Of a DNA stretch of 16,374 nt, positions 7,098 through 14,300 are shown piece after piece. The first letter of the stretch is position 1. The number at the start of each line of letters is the position of its first letter. Made by a program: the position numbers and the translations under genes. Location of the stretch: assembly GCA_003217835.1 (NCBI GenBank), contig QHMQ01000047.1, positions 1 through 16,374 of the forward strand, in the 5' to 3' direction. The stretch comes from Verrucomicrobiota bacterium (GTDB lineage Bacteria > Verrucomicrobiota > Verrucomicrobiia > Chthoniobacterales > UBA10450). The notes under the pieces are model-generated. The model was not told the origin of the DNA. It saw only the letters and a program-made list of their open reading frames with translations, and made no database searches.

Positions 7098-7901
7098 GTG
7101 ATTCCCAGCAATTGGCGTACATCGGCAGGTTTTTGGCAGCTCGGCGTTTTCGTCGCTCTCGTGCTTCTACCGAGCAGCGCGGCGGCATCGGATTTTCGTT
7201 TTGACCGCGATACTGTTAGCTTCGCCAACTCAACTGTCTTTGGGTATCGCGAAGGCCATCCCTATTTGCGGCAAAGAGAGAAAGGAGAGCCGAAAAGGTA
7301 CACTCGCCGCTGTTTTGTCCTGTGCCGTACGACGATGCAGTTTCAGAAGTTCGCTCGTTTCGATCCGCATGTCGCTCCGTTGGACGACAGTGCGTTGGCC
7401 GCTCGCATTCGAAATGTCACCCGTCGAGCGGCTTGGGGAAAGCCGTTGCCGCCGGATCAGCGCGTCGTTTTCCCGGGCTACGCCAACTTGCGCGCGATGA
7501 GCGAGGCGCGCCGCGAAGTTTTGCGGGCAAATATCGGCCTTGGCTGGCCGACTTATTTCCGGGTTGGCAATGCGCGGATGCTTTTCCGGCACGGCTCTAG
7601 TTACGACAGGAAGACCCACGCTAACCTCAATGCAGCCTTGGCGCGCGGCGAGTTATTCGTCGGTTTTCTCACAACTTATCCTCGTCTCAGCATCAATCAC
7701 GCGGTCCTGGTCTACAAACGAAAACCTGCCTCTCAGAATGATGGAATCGAACGTTATCTCGTTTACGACCCCAATCATCCGGAATCGCCGCGTGAGCTCA
7801 CCTGGTCCTCCCGCGACGGTGCTTTCGCATATCAAAAAGATTGGGATTTCATCGGTGGCTTCGTTCGCGTTTATCAAATTTACGGCAAGCCGTTGCAGTG
7901 A
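7098..7901 (+). CDS. Secreted protein, possible papain-like cysteine hydrolase
   Basis: A 267-residue protein that begins with a plausible signal peptide (about residues 1-30: NWRTSAGFWQLGVFVALVLL, then PSSAAA before SDF). No named family was recognised. Three elements suggest a papain-like or C39-like fold: RRCFVLCRTTMQFQKFARFD (C72, C76) as a candidate nucleophile helix, LSINHAVLVYK (H201) as the His strand, and YLVYDPNHP (D224, N226) as the third triad member. The fold and activity are inferred from this order only. GTG 7098 follows the accA stop directly and gives a normal signal peptide. The in-frame ATG at 7029 would overlap accA by 68 bases and add 23 proline- and charge-rich residues. 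The proline-rich microgene follows 27 bases downstream. Confidence 0.65.
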   Translation: MIPSNWRTSAGFWQLGVFVALVLLPSSAAASDFRFDRDTVSFANSTVFGYREGHPYLRQREKGEPKRYTRRCFVLCRTTMQFQKFARFDPHVAPLDDSALAARIRNVTRRAAWGKPLPPDQRVVFPGYANLRAMSEARREVLRANIGLGWPTYFRVGNARMLFRHGSSYDRKTHANLNAALARGELFVGFLTTYPRLSINHAVLVYKRKPASQNDGIERYLVYDPNHPESPRELTWSSRDGAFAYQKDWDFIGGFVRVYQIYGKPLQ

Positions 7902-7928
7902 AAACGATTCATTGAATGGAGAACGCCA

Positions 7929-8036
7929 ATGCCAAATAAGCCAACACCAGCGCCCGTGCCGCCTGCACCGCAGCCGGTGCCTCCTCCGGAACCTTTGCCG
8001 CCCAATCCGCCACCGGTTCCGCCCGTCGGAAGATAG
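7929..8036 (+). CDS. Proline-rich microprotein, 35 residues
   Basis: A short ORF coding for 35 residues, 19 of them proline, starting MPNKPTPAPVPPAPQPVPPP and ending PPVPPVGR. A strong ribosome-binding site GGAGA (7918-7922) lies 6 bases before the ATG, the best-placed one in this part of the window. It follows the papain-like gene by 27 bases on the same strand. Codons used for proline are mixed (CCG, CCT, CCA, CCC), so this is not a simple nucleotide repeat. No signal peptide or membrane segment is present. The long polyproline runs would probably need EF-P for translation. Function is unknown; it could be a binding peptide, a leader, or an exported wall-associated peptide. The region also reads as a glycine-rich frame on the other strand, which has no comparable start signal. 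Confidence 0.6.
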   Translation: MPNKPTPAPVPPAPQPVPPPEPLPPNPPPVPPVGR

Positions 8037-8066
8037 AGGCGGTTGGATCGAGAACAATGTCCTCGG

Positions 8067-8864
8067 TTACGGGGGAAACAAGAACCGCAGCGCGGGACTG
8101 ACACGCCCGCCCCACGCAGCTTCAGTGTGATCGGCGCCTTCGACTTCCATGTATTGAAGATCGTCACGAAGTTTCCAGCCTTTTTTGGCAAGCCGATCGC
8201 GCAACACGCGCGCTTGTTCCCAGCCAGGTTCCCTTGTTCCCGTGTCCAGCCAGATTTTCAGCGTTGGCTTTTCTTCAATTGAATCGACGAGTCGATAAAT
8301 GGCGAAATCGTCCCACCAAATCGATGGCGACATTACCATCAGGCGCGTAAAAGTCTGCGGAAACAAAATTCCGATTGCGAGGGTCACGAGACCACCGAGA
8401 GAGGAGCCGCCCAAGCCCGTAAATTGAGTCTCGCGTTTCGTTCGATATTTCCTGTCGATGTAAGGCTTAAGTTCCTCGATCAAAAATTGCCCGTACTGGC
8501 GCGCTAGGCCGCGGCTGCGCTTTCTTCGCTTTGCCTTGCCGTCGATCACGCCGCGCGTCGGCGAGTATTCGTGAATCCGGTCCTCGCCCATGTTCGCGAT
8601 CGCCACGATAATGAGCGGATCGAGCAGCCTTTTGCGAATCAGGCGCTCGGCTGTTTCATCGACGCCCCACTCCACGCCCGCGAAAGAGGTGGCGGCATCA
8701 AAAATGTTCTGCCCGTCGTGCAGATACAACACCGGATAACGCTGGCTCGAGAATCGTCGATACCCCGGCGGCAGGTAAACCAGGACGTCGCGCCGATTGC
8801 CAAGAATGTCTGACGGAAATTCGCGATGTCGCTTGATGTTTCCAGTGAGCGTGTGTTTGGGCAT
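8067..8864 (-). CDS. Alpha/beta hydrolase, esterase D (PF00756) type
   Basis: A 265-residue alpha/beta hydrolase related to putative esterases such as Fes/IroE and esterase D. It shows RDVLVYLPPGY (25-35), YPVLYLHDGQNIFD (43-56), the EWGVDETAERLI helix, GEDRIHEYSPTRG, the nucleophile elbow GLGGSSLGGL (S155), a candidate acid in KIWLDTGTRE (D207), and the histidine in EGADHTEAAWGGR (H246). The triad appears complete. There is no clear signal peptide, so it is probably cytoplasmic. The substrate is unknown; family members cleave carboxylic esters, including siderophore and acyl-thiol esters. It starts 121 bases from the divergent hydrolase at 8986 and converges with the proline-rich microgene. 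ATG 8864 has no evident ribosome-binding site. Confidence 0.85.
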   Translation of the reverse strand: MPKHTLTGNIKRHREFPSDILGNRRDVLVYLPPGYRRFSSQRYPVLYLHDGQNIFDAATSFAGVEWGVDETAERLIRKRLLDPLIIVAIANMGEDRIHEYSPTRGVIDGKAKRRKRSRGLARQYGQFLIEELKPYIDRKYRTKRETQFTGLGGSSLGGLVTLAIGILFPQTFTRLMVMSPSIWWDDFAIYRLVDSIEEKPTLKIWLDTGTREPGWEQARVLRDRLAKKGWKLRDDLQYMEVEGADHTEAAWGGRVSPALRFLFPP

Positions 8865-8945
8865 GCAAGGCGAGATGCATCGTTTAGAATGTCGAGATTG
8901 TCCAATGCGTCGATCTGGCCCGGAGTCGATCTTAGGTGGGCGCGA

Positions 8946-8975
8946 TTGACCTTAATCACTCGGTCTCGCTATTGT
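8946..8975 (+). promoter_or_regulatory. Candidate sigma-70-like promoter for the ligase cluster
   Basis: TTGACC (8946-8951) and TATTGT (8970-8975) are separated by 18 bases. They match the -35 and -10 consensus at 5/6 and 4/6 positions. A start site about 7 bases after the -10 would fall at roughly 8982, only a few bases before the ATG at 8986, giving an almost leaderless mRNA. That fits the absence of a visible ribosome-binding site. This was judged by eye against the E. coli consensus; the host consensus is unknown. Confidence 0.3.
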
Positions 8976-8985
8976 CGATTTTCTC

Positions 8986-9696
8986 ATGAACGAACGCTAC
9001 ATCAAATGGTGGACACCGTATTTAAGCCGCGAGTTCGAAATGCTTGCGTTCGGCGACGGCGGCAGACTGCCGCTGATTCTCTTTCCGACTTCGTTCGGCA
9101 GTTATTACCAGAACAAAGATTTTGGCCTAGTCGGTTCCGTTGCTAGCTACATCGACGCCGGTCGAGTTACAGTTTATTGCCCGGATGCTATCGACCTTGA
9201 GAGTTTCTACAACAAATCGATTCATCCCTCGGACCGGATGCGGACGCACAACGCCTACGAAAATGTGATCGTCCGCGATGTGTTCGATCTCGCGCGGCGC
9301 GAATGCTCGTCTCCTCGCGTCGCGGTATGCGGCGCCAGCCTTGGGGCTTACCACGCCGCAAACATCGCTTTTCGCCACCCCGATTTCGTGAGTCATCTCA
9401 TCAGCCTGAGCGGTTCGTTTGATATCAGCTCGTTCTTCGATGGTTATCACGATGATAATATTTACTTCAACAGTCCGTGCGAATATCTGCCAAACACGAC
9501 CGATCCTTGGAAATACAATCACATGGGCATCATCATCGGCACGGGGGAATGGGACAACACGCGCCACGAAAGCTTACGCCTCTCCGAGGTTCTGAATTCA
9601 AAAGGGATCCGCCATTTCCTCGACGATCGGAAATGGTGCGGCCACGAATGGAGTTATTGGCGCGAGATGCTGCCATATTATCTGTCGCTCATGTGA
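8986..9696 (+). CDS. Alpha/beta hydrolase (esterase family), first gene of the ligase cluster
   Basis: A 236-residue alpha/beta hydrolase. The core begins LPLILFPTSFGSYYQNKDFG (28-47), where a loop supplies the oxyanion region. The nucleophile elbow is VCGASLGAYHAA (S118), D190 in IIGTGEWDNT is a candidate acid, and H220 in CGHEWSYWREMLPYY is the likely catalytic His. It lacks a signal peptide. It resembles PF00756 esterases but is shorter and distinct from the divergent neighbour at 8067-8864. A ligase gene follows only 20 bases after its stop, so it almost certainly shares a transcript with the amidoligase genes. It may release, trim or transfer an acyl/peptidyl group for that pathway; this is inference from context. 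Confidence 0.8.
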   Translation: MNERYIKWWTPYLSREFEMLAFGDGGRLPLILFPTSFGSYYQNKDFGLVGSVASYIDAGRVTVYCPDAIDLESFYNKSIHPSDRMRTHNAYENVIVRDVFDLARRECSSPRVAVCGASLGAYHAANIAFRHPDFVSHLISLSGSFDISSFFDGYHDDNIYFNSPCEYLPNTTDPWKYNHMGIIIGTGEWDNTRHESLRLSEVLNSKGIRHFLDDRKWCGHEWSYWREMLPYYLSLM

Positions 9697-9716
9697 GCTT
9701 TGACGGACCCATCGCT

Positions 9717-10682
9717 ATGAAAAAAATTGGAATCCTTTTTGGTCAGGAACACAGTTTTCCGCCGGCGTTTGTTGAGCGGGTGAATCAGAAAACTGGCGGC
9801 AAAGATATCGTCGCGGAATTCGTCAAGATCGACAAGGTCGTCCAAGGCGAGCCGTGCGGTTACGACGTGGTGATCGATCGCATCTCGCAGGACGTGCCGT
9901 TTTATCGCGCCTGGCTCAAGAACGCGGTGCTCACCGGCACCGCGGTAGTGAACAATCCGTTCTGGTGGAGCGCTGACGAGAAATTTTTCAACAACGCGCT
10001 TGCGACCAAGATCGGGGTCGGGGTTCCGCGCACCGTATTGCTGCCCTCGAATCAGCCGCCGGCGGACACAAATGACAAATCATTTCGCAACCTCGCCTAT
10101 CCAATGAACTGGGAGGAAATTTTCAGCTACGTCGGTTGGCCGGCATTCTTCAAGCCCTTCGCAGGTGGCGGCTGGAAGAACGTCTATCGTTTGCACAATT
10201 CTGAGGAATTTTTCCGAGCTTACAATGAGACTGGCCAGCTCGTGATGATGTTGCAGGAGGAAGTGAAATTCGACATGTACTTCCGCTGCTACTCGATCGA
10301 TCAACGGCATGTCCGCATTATGCCATACGAGCCGCGGCATCCTTATCATTTGCGTTACCAAACTGAATGGCAGGCGCCCAAGGAAATCTTGCAAAAAGTC
10401 GAGCGAGGCGTGCTTACGCTGAACCAGTATCTTGGCTACGACTTAAATACGGTTGAGTTCGCCATTCGGGATGGTGTGCCGGTCGCGATTGACTTCTGCA
10501 ATCCCGCACCGGACGCGGAAGCAGCCAACGTCGGTCAGGCAAATTTCGAATGGGTCGTCGAGGCCGTTTCCGAAATGGCAATCCGCAAAGCGCGAGAACA
10601 CAAAGCCGGTTGCGACAATTTAAGCTGGGGCAAATTCATGCGGGCCGCCGTAGACAAACGCGAATTGAGCGAGTTCGCATAG
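9717..10682 (+). CDS. ATP-grasp ligase (RimK/glutathione synthetase-like)
   Basis: A 321-residue ATP-grasp protein, predicted to couple ATP hydrolysis to amide or peptide bond formation through an acyl phosphate. The N-terminal pre-ATP-grasp part (KKIGILFGQEHSFP, YDVVIDRIS, VVNNPFWWSADEKFF) is followed by the ATP-grasp domain. Visible sites are the ATP-binding lysine in AFFKPFAGGGWKNVYR (K146), the hinge MMLQEEV (about 178-184), and the metal-binding strand NTVEFAIRDGVPVAIDFCNP (E247, D259, N262). All core residues appear present. The amino-acid or peptide substrates cannot be read from sequence. ATG 9717 fits the family N-terminus; the longer open frame upstream lies inside the previous gene. 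The GCS2-type ligase follows after 144 bases that hold a hairpin. Confidence 0.85.
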   Translation: MKKIGILFGQEHSFPPAFVERVNQKTGGKDIVAEFVKIDKVVQGEPCGYDVVIDRISQDVPFYRAWLKNAVLTGTAVVNNPFWWSADEKFFNNALATKIGVGVPRTVLLPSNQPPADTNDKSFRNLAYPMNWEEIFSYVGWPAFFKPFAGGGWKNVYRLHNSEEFFRAYNETGQLVMMLQEEVKFDMYFRCYSIDQRHVRIMPYEPRHPYHLRYQTEWQAPKEILQKVERGVLTLNQYLGYDLNTVEFAIRDGVPVAIDFCNPAPDAEAANVGQANFEWVVEAVSEMAIRKAREHKAGCDNLSWGKFMRAAVDKRELSEFA

Positions 10683-10704
10683 GAACGACAATTGCGGGAG
10701 GTAG

Positions 10705-10726
10705 ATCGAGCAGTCCCTTGCTCGAT
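10705..10726. repeat. Perfect 8-bp hairpin in the cluster's longest gap
   Basis: ATCGAGCA (10705-10712), loop GTCCCT, TGCTCGAT (10719-10726) form a perfect inverted repeat between the ATP-grasp and GCS2 genes. No U-run follows (GTTAAAAATC), so an intrinsic terminator is unlikely. It may stabilise or process the mRNA, bind a regulator, or be a copy of a dispersed repeat. The remaining 120 or so bases of the gap hold no clear gene. Confidence 0.45.
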
Positions 10727-10826
10727 GTTAAAAATCGCCGCGAAGCCGTAATAATTAACATCCCCGACGGTGCGGCCTGATCCACCATGACAGCGCATCG
10801 TTTTTGGCGGACATTTGCGCCCCGTC

Positions 10827-11960
10827 ATGAGCGCGAAGAACCACACGTTTACTCTCGGCATCGAAGAGGAATTCGCGATCATCGATCCAGAGACACGCGA
10901 ACTTCGGTCGCACATCCAGGAGATCCTTGAGGGCGGAAAGGTTACGCTCAAGGAGCAAATCAAACCAGAGATGCACCAGTCTGTCGTTGAGCTCGGCACC
11001 GAAATTTGCCAGTCGGTTGTCGATGCGCGTGCCCACGTTATCGAATTGCGCAGCAAACTCGCGGAACTCGCGGGCCGCAGCGGACTAAAGATTGCTTCGG
11101 TCGGCACGCATCCGTTTTCGCACTGGCGCGATCAACTCATTACTCAGGGCGAGCGATATCAGGAGATCGTCAAGGACATGCAGCAGCTCGCGCGTGCCAA
11201 TCTCATCTTCGGATTGCACGTGCATGTCGGAATTACTGATCGCGAAATGGCTATCCACGTCATGAACCAGGCTCGCTATTTTCTGCCCCACATTTACGCG
11301 CTGTCGGTGAACTCGCCATTCTGGGTTGGCCAGGATACGGGATTAAAAGGTTATCGGCTAAAGGTGTTCGAGCGCTTCCCGCGTACCGGGATTCCGGACG
11401 CGTTCGAAAGCCTTTCCGAGTACGAAGACTACTGCAAACTGCTGGTTAAGACTGGCTGCGTCGATAACGCGAAGAAAATCTGGTGGGACATTCGGTTGCA
11501 TCCGTTCTTCGATACGCTGGAGGTCCGGGTGTGCGATGCGCAATCGCGCGTCGACGACACACTGGCAATCGCCGCCTTGATTCAGGCAGTGATCGCGAAA
11601 CTGTATAAGTTGCTCAGTCAAAACATTACCTTCCGCGTTTATCGTCGCCGTCTGCTAGACGAGAACCGGTGGCGGGCATCGCGATACGGCATCGATGGGA
11701 AGCTGATCGATTTCGGCCGTGAAGCCGAAGTCGAAACACGCAGCTTGCTCAATGAACTGCTCGAATTCGTCTCGACCGAAGTTGAAGAGCTTGGCAGCAA
11801 CAATGAAATGGCGCACGTCGAACGGATCATGCGTGAAGGCACTGGTGCCGATCGACAACTCGCCGCGTTCGAGCGTACCCACGACATGAAAGCCGTGGTC
11901 GATCAAATTGTCTCGGAAACCTATGAAGGATTGAATCTTGCCAGCGCAAAAGTAGCCTAG
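10827..11960 (+). CDS. Carboxylate-amine ligase, GCS2/YbdK type
   Basis: A 377-residue member of the GCS2 family (COG2170, YbdK-like), which has the glutamine-synthetase-like fold of glutamate-cysteine ligases and couples ATP to formation of an amide between a carboxylate and an amine. Visible motifs are TLGIEEEFAIIDPETREL (9-26), whose glutamates bind metal, KPEMHQSVVELGTEICQSV (47-65), VGTHPFSHW (92-100), ANLIFGLHVHVGI (124-136), and the strand TLEVRVCDAQSRVDD (230-244). The length is typical. E. coli YbdK has weak gamma-glutamylcysteine ligase activity, so a glutamyl product is possible but not shown. ATG 10827 is preferred to TTG 10815 because the family starts just before the GIEEE motif. 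It lies in a same-strand cluster with ATP-grasp and M29 genes. Confidence 0.9.
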   Translation: MSAKNHTFTLGIEEEFAIIDPETRELRSHIQEILEGGKVTLKEQIKPEMHQSVVELGTEICQSVVDARAHVIELRSKLAELAGRSGLKIASVGTHPFSHWRDQLITQGERYQEIVKDMQQLARANLIFGLHVHVGITDREMAIHVMNQARYFLPHIYALSVNSPFWVGQDTGLKGYRLKVFERFPRTGIPDAFESLSEYEDYCKLLVKTGCVDNAKKIWWDIRLHPFFDTLEVRVCDAQSRVDDTLAIAALIQAVIAKLYKLLSQNITFRVYRRRLLDENRWRASRYGIDGKLIDFGREAEVETRSLLNELLEFVSTEVEELGSNNEMAHVERIMREGTGADRQLAAFERTHDMKAVVDQIVSETYEGLNLASAKVA

Positions 11961-12012
11961 CGGCCGCGCGTTTGCCGTCGTCTAATTTCCGCGTAAATCT
12001 GAGCACTTCCAA

Positions 12013-13038
12013 ATGCCTGATCGCCTCGCCGCAGCCAACATCGACATCGACTTCGATTTAATCCCGGGTGCGCACAATGCTGTAAGCGTTTGCCTTCAGC
12101 TAATGTCGGAAGAGCGGGTCACGATCATTACGGACGAAGCAACCTGCGACATCGCAGCCGCATTGCGAGCTGAAGTCGAAGCAATCGGTTCGGAACACGC
12201 GGTCTTCGTTTTAGAAGATTATGCTGCGCGCCCGCTGGCCGCGATGCCGAAAGTCATTCTCGACGATCTGGCGCAATCGCAAGTGTCGATCTTTTGCGCG
12301 CAAACTCAGCCTGGCGAACTCAGCGCGCGCATGCAGATGAGCGATGTCGTGAATAAAAAACACATCCGTCACGGCCACATGGTCAACATCACGCGGCAGA
12401 TCATGATGGAAGGAATGCGCGCCGATTTTCGCGCGATTGATGCGCTCAGCCAGCGCTTGATCGAACGCGCGCGGCACGCCGAACGGATAATCTGCCGAAC
12501 GACGCACGGCACCGATTTTGGAGCCGAATTTTCGCCGAAACTAAAATGGTTGAAGACGAGCGGGATCATCACGCCGGAAAAATGGGGGAATCTTCCGGGC
12601 GGTGAAATTTTCACCGCGCCGGCAAACACCGACGGGAGATTCGTCGTCGACGGTGTGGTCGGCGATTATCTTTGCAACAAATACGGCGATTTGCATGACA
12701 CCCCCCTCGCGATTGAGGTGAAGAATAACCGCATTGTCGATCTTGCCTGTGATCACAAAGAGCTGCTCGAAGATTTTCGTGCTTACACCAGCATGGATGA
12801 AAACAGCAGTCGTGTGGGTGAATTTGCGATCGGAACCAACATCGCCTGCACGCACGTCATCGGCAACATTTTGCAGGATGAAAAAATTCCCGGCGTCCAC
12901 ATCGCCTTCGGTCACCCGTACGCGGAGCACACCGGCGCTGACTGGGTTTCGAAAACACATATCGACTGCGTCGGCCGCGACTTCGACATCTGGTTCGACG
13001 GCGAACAGGTGATGCGGAGCGGAAAGTTCTTAGTGTGA
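12013..13038 (+). CDS. M29-type metallo-aminopeptidase (AmpS/AmpT-like)
   Basis: A 341-residue protein resembling the C-terminal catalytic part of M29 aminopeptidases, which remove N-terminal residues using two divalent metals. Candidate ligands in family order are E198 (LPGGEIFTAP), E270 (RVGEFAIGTN), H296 (GVHIAFGHPY), and H316 and D318 (SKTHIDCV). M29 proteins are usually about 370-410 residues, so this one is short, mainly in the N-terminal half. The middle region (VVNKKHIRHGHMVNITRQ, then AERIICRTTHGTDFGAEF) matches the family layout. ATG 12013 gives IDFDLIPGAHNAVSVCL at the front, which looks natural. It is 52 bases after the GCS2 gene and 50 before the next, so it probably shares the transcript. 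It may mature or recycle the peptide product; that is inference. Confidence 0.8.
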   Translation: MPDRLAAANIDIDFDLIPGAHNAVSVCLQLMSEERVTIITDEATCDIAAALRAEVEAIGSEHAVFVLEDYAARPLAAMPKVILDDLAQSQVSIFCAQTQPGELSARMQMSDVVNKKHIRHGHMVNITRQIMMEGMRADFRAIDALSQRLIERARHAERIICRTTHGTDFGAEFSPKLKWLKTSGIITPEKWGNLPGGEIFTAPANTDGRFVVDGVVGDYLCNKYGDLHDTPLAIEVKNNRIVDLACDHKELLEDFRAYTSMDENSSRVGEFAIGTNIACTHVIGNILQDEKIPGVHIAFGHPYAEHTGADWVSKTHIDCVGRDFDIWFDGEQVMRSGKFLV

Positions 13039-13088
13039 AGGTGAAAGAGAATTAGGTCGGGCGGATCGGCGAGCCATCCCTGCGTGAA

Positions 13089-14282
13089 ATGGATCCGGAA
13101 CTGCGTTCGCGCTTCAACGCCGATTTCACACCGGAGAAATACACGGTGCTGTTGCGTTGTGTGAATGAGACAGAGAAATGGCCGGCTGATTTCCGCATTT
13201 CAGAGACGCCGATTTTCATAACGAACGAATTCACCGATGAAGTTGTTCGAGCCGCACATGAGATCGTCGATCTTACCCGCACGCCAGAGTTCGCCGCGAA
13301 TTCGCGGAATGCGATCCCGAAAGGCTTGGAGGTGCCGAATGAATCGGCGCATCCAAATTTTCTCGTCGTCGATTTCGGAATTTGCGCGGAGGGGGGTCGG
13401 CTCGTCCCGCGACTGATTGAGCTGCAAGCGTTCCCAAGTTTATTCGGATTCCAGTTGCTGCTTTTGCACTGCATGCGCAAAGCGTATCCGGCGATTCCAC
13501 GCAAATGGACTTCATCATTCGGCGGAATCAAAGATGAAGCGTACATCGAGTTACTGCGCCGGACCATCGTCAACAATGCAGATCCTGAAAATGTGATCCT
13601 CCTGGAGATCGAGCCAGAAAAGCAGAAAACCCGAGTCGATTTCGCCGCGACAGAAACATTGCTTGGCATCCGATCTGTTTGCCTGACGAAGATCAAAAAG
13701 CGCGGCCAACAATTATTTTATGAGCGTGACAAACGGGAGGTGCGAATCGAACGAATTTATAATCGCGTAATCTTTGACGAGCTAATGCGACGCCCGGATC
13801 TCGATCTTCCGTTCAGGTTTCAGGACGATCTGGATGTGAGATGGGTCGGCCATCCGGACTGGTATTTTCGGATCAGCAAACATTCGCTGCCGTTTTTGAA
13901 AACCGAGCACACGTCCCAGGCTTTTTTCGCCAATGAATTCCCGGCTAAGAAGAAGATCGACAATTACGTTTTGAAACCGCTCTATTCCTTCGCAGGTCTT
14001 GGTGTGGATCTGGAACCGACCCGTGAAAAATTGAGCGCGCTGGAAAATCCGCGCGAATGGATTCTGCAAAAGAAAGTCAACTACGCCGAGTTCGTTCCGA
14101 CCGTTGATGGCACGAAATCAAAAGCCGAAATCCGGATGATGTTCGTCTGGCCCGAGAACGATCGCGAGCCGGTCTTGGTGAACAATCTCGTCCGCATGAG
14201 CCATGGCAAAATGATGGGCGTGGATTTTAACATCGACAAGACTTGGGTCGGAGCCAGCATCGCGCTGCATCGTGCCGAATGA
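13089..14282 (+). CDS. Circularly permuted ATP-grasp-like protein
   Basis: A 397-residue protein with ATP-grasp motifs in permuted order, as in glutathionylspermidine synthase-like enzymes. The metal-binding strand comes first: NFLVVDFGICAEGGRLVPRL followed by IELQAFPSLFGFQ (D95, E111, Q113). The ATP-binding strand comes late: DNYVLKPLYSFAGLGVDLEP (K296), followed by REWILQKKVNYAEF (hinge, about 322-335) and AEIRMMFVWPENDREPVLVN and RMSHGKMMGVDFNIDKTWVG (346-388). These assignments are by pattern only; the exact family was not recognised. A role as amide or peptide ligase is inferred from fold and cluster. The start is ATG 13089; the frame is open upstream only to a TAG at 13053. It is the last gene of the plus-strand cluster and converges with sufU after 18 bases. 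Confidence 0.7.
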   Translation: MDPELRSRFNADFTPEKYTVLLRCVNETEKWPADFRISETPIFITNEFTDEVVRAAHEIVDLTRTPEFAANSRNAIPKGLEVPNESAHPNFLVVDFGICAEGGRLVPRLIELQAFPSLFGFQLLLLHCMRKAYPAIPRKWTSSFGGIKDEAYIELLRRTIVNNADPENVILLEIEPEKQKTRVDFAATETLLGIRSVCLTKIKKRGQQLFYERDKREVRIERIYNRVIFDELMRRPDLDLPFRFQDDLDVRWVGHPDWYFRISKHSLPFLKTEHTSQAFFANEFPAKKKIDNYVLKPLYSFAGLGVDLEPTREKLSALENPREWILQKKVNYAEFVPTVDGTKSKAEIRMMFVWPENDREPVLVNNLVRMSHGKMMGVDFNIDKTWVGASIALHRAE

Positions 14283-14300
14283 TTTCTTTGCGTCGCGCGA

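Noticed and set aside
7880..8191. Glycine-rich frame on the minus strand opposite the proline-rich microgene
   Set aside because: Glycine runs are the expected complement of the proline codons; the frame also overlaps the end of the esterase gene in another phase and has no good start signal.
10535..11107. 190-codon open frame on the minus strand
   Set aside because: It is antisense to the end of the ATP-grasp gene and the start of the GCS2 gene, serine- and arginine-rich without motifs.
13041..13088. Possible N-terminal extension of the permuted ATP-grasp gene (in-frame codons read GRIGEPSLRE before the ATG)
   Set aside because: An in-frame TAG at 13053-13055 blocks the GTG at 13041, and no standard start codon lies between the stop and ATG 13089. 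The ATG start gives a natural family-like N-terminus.
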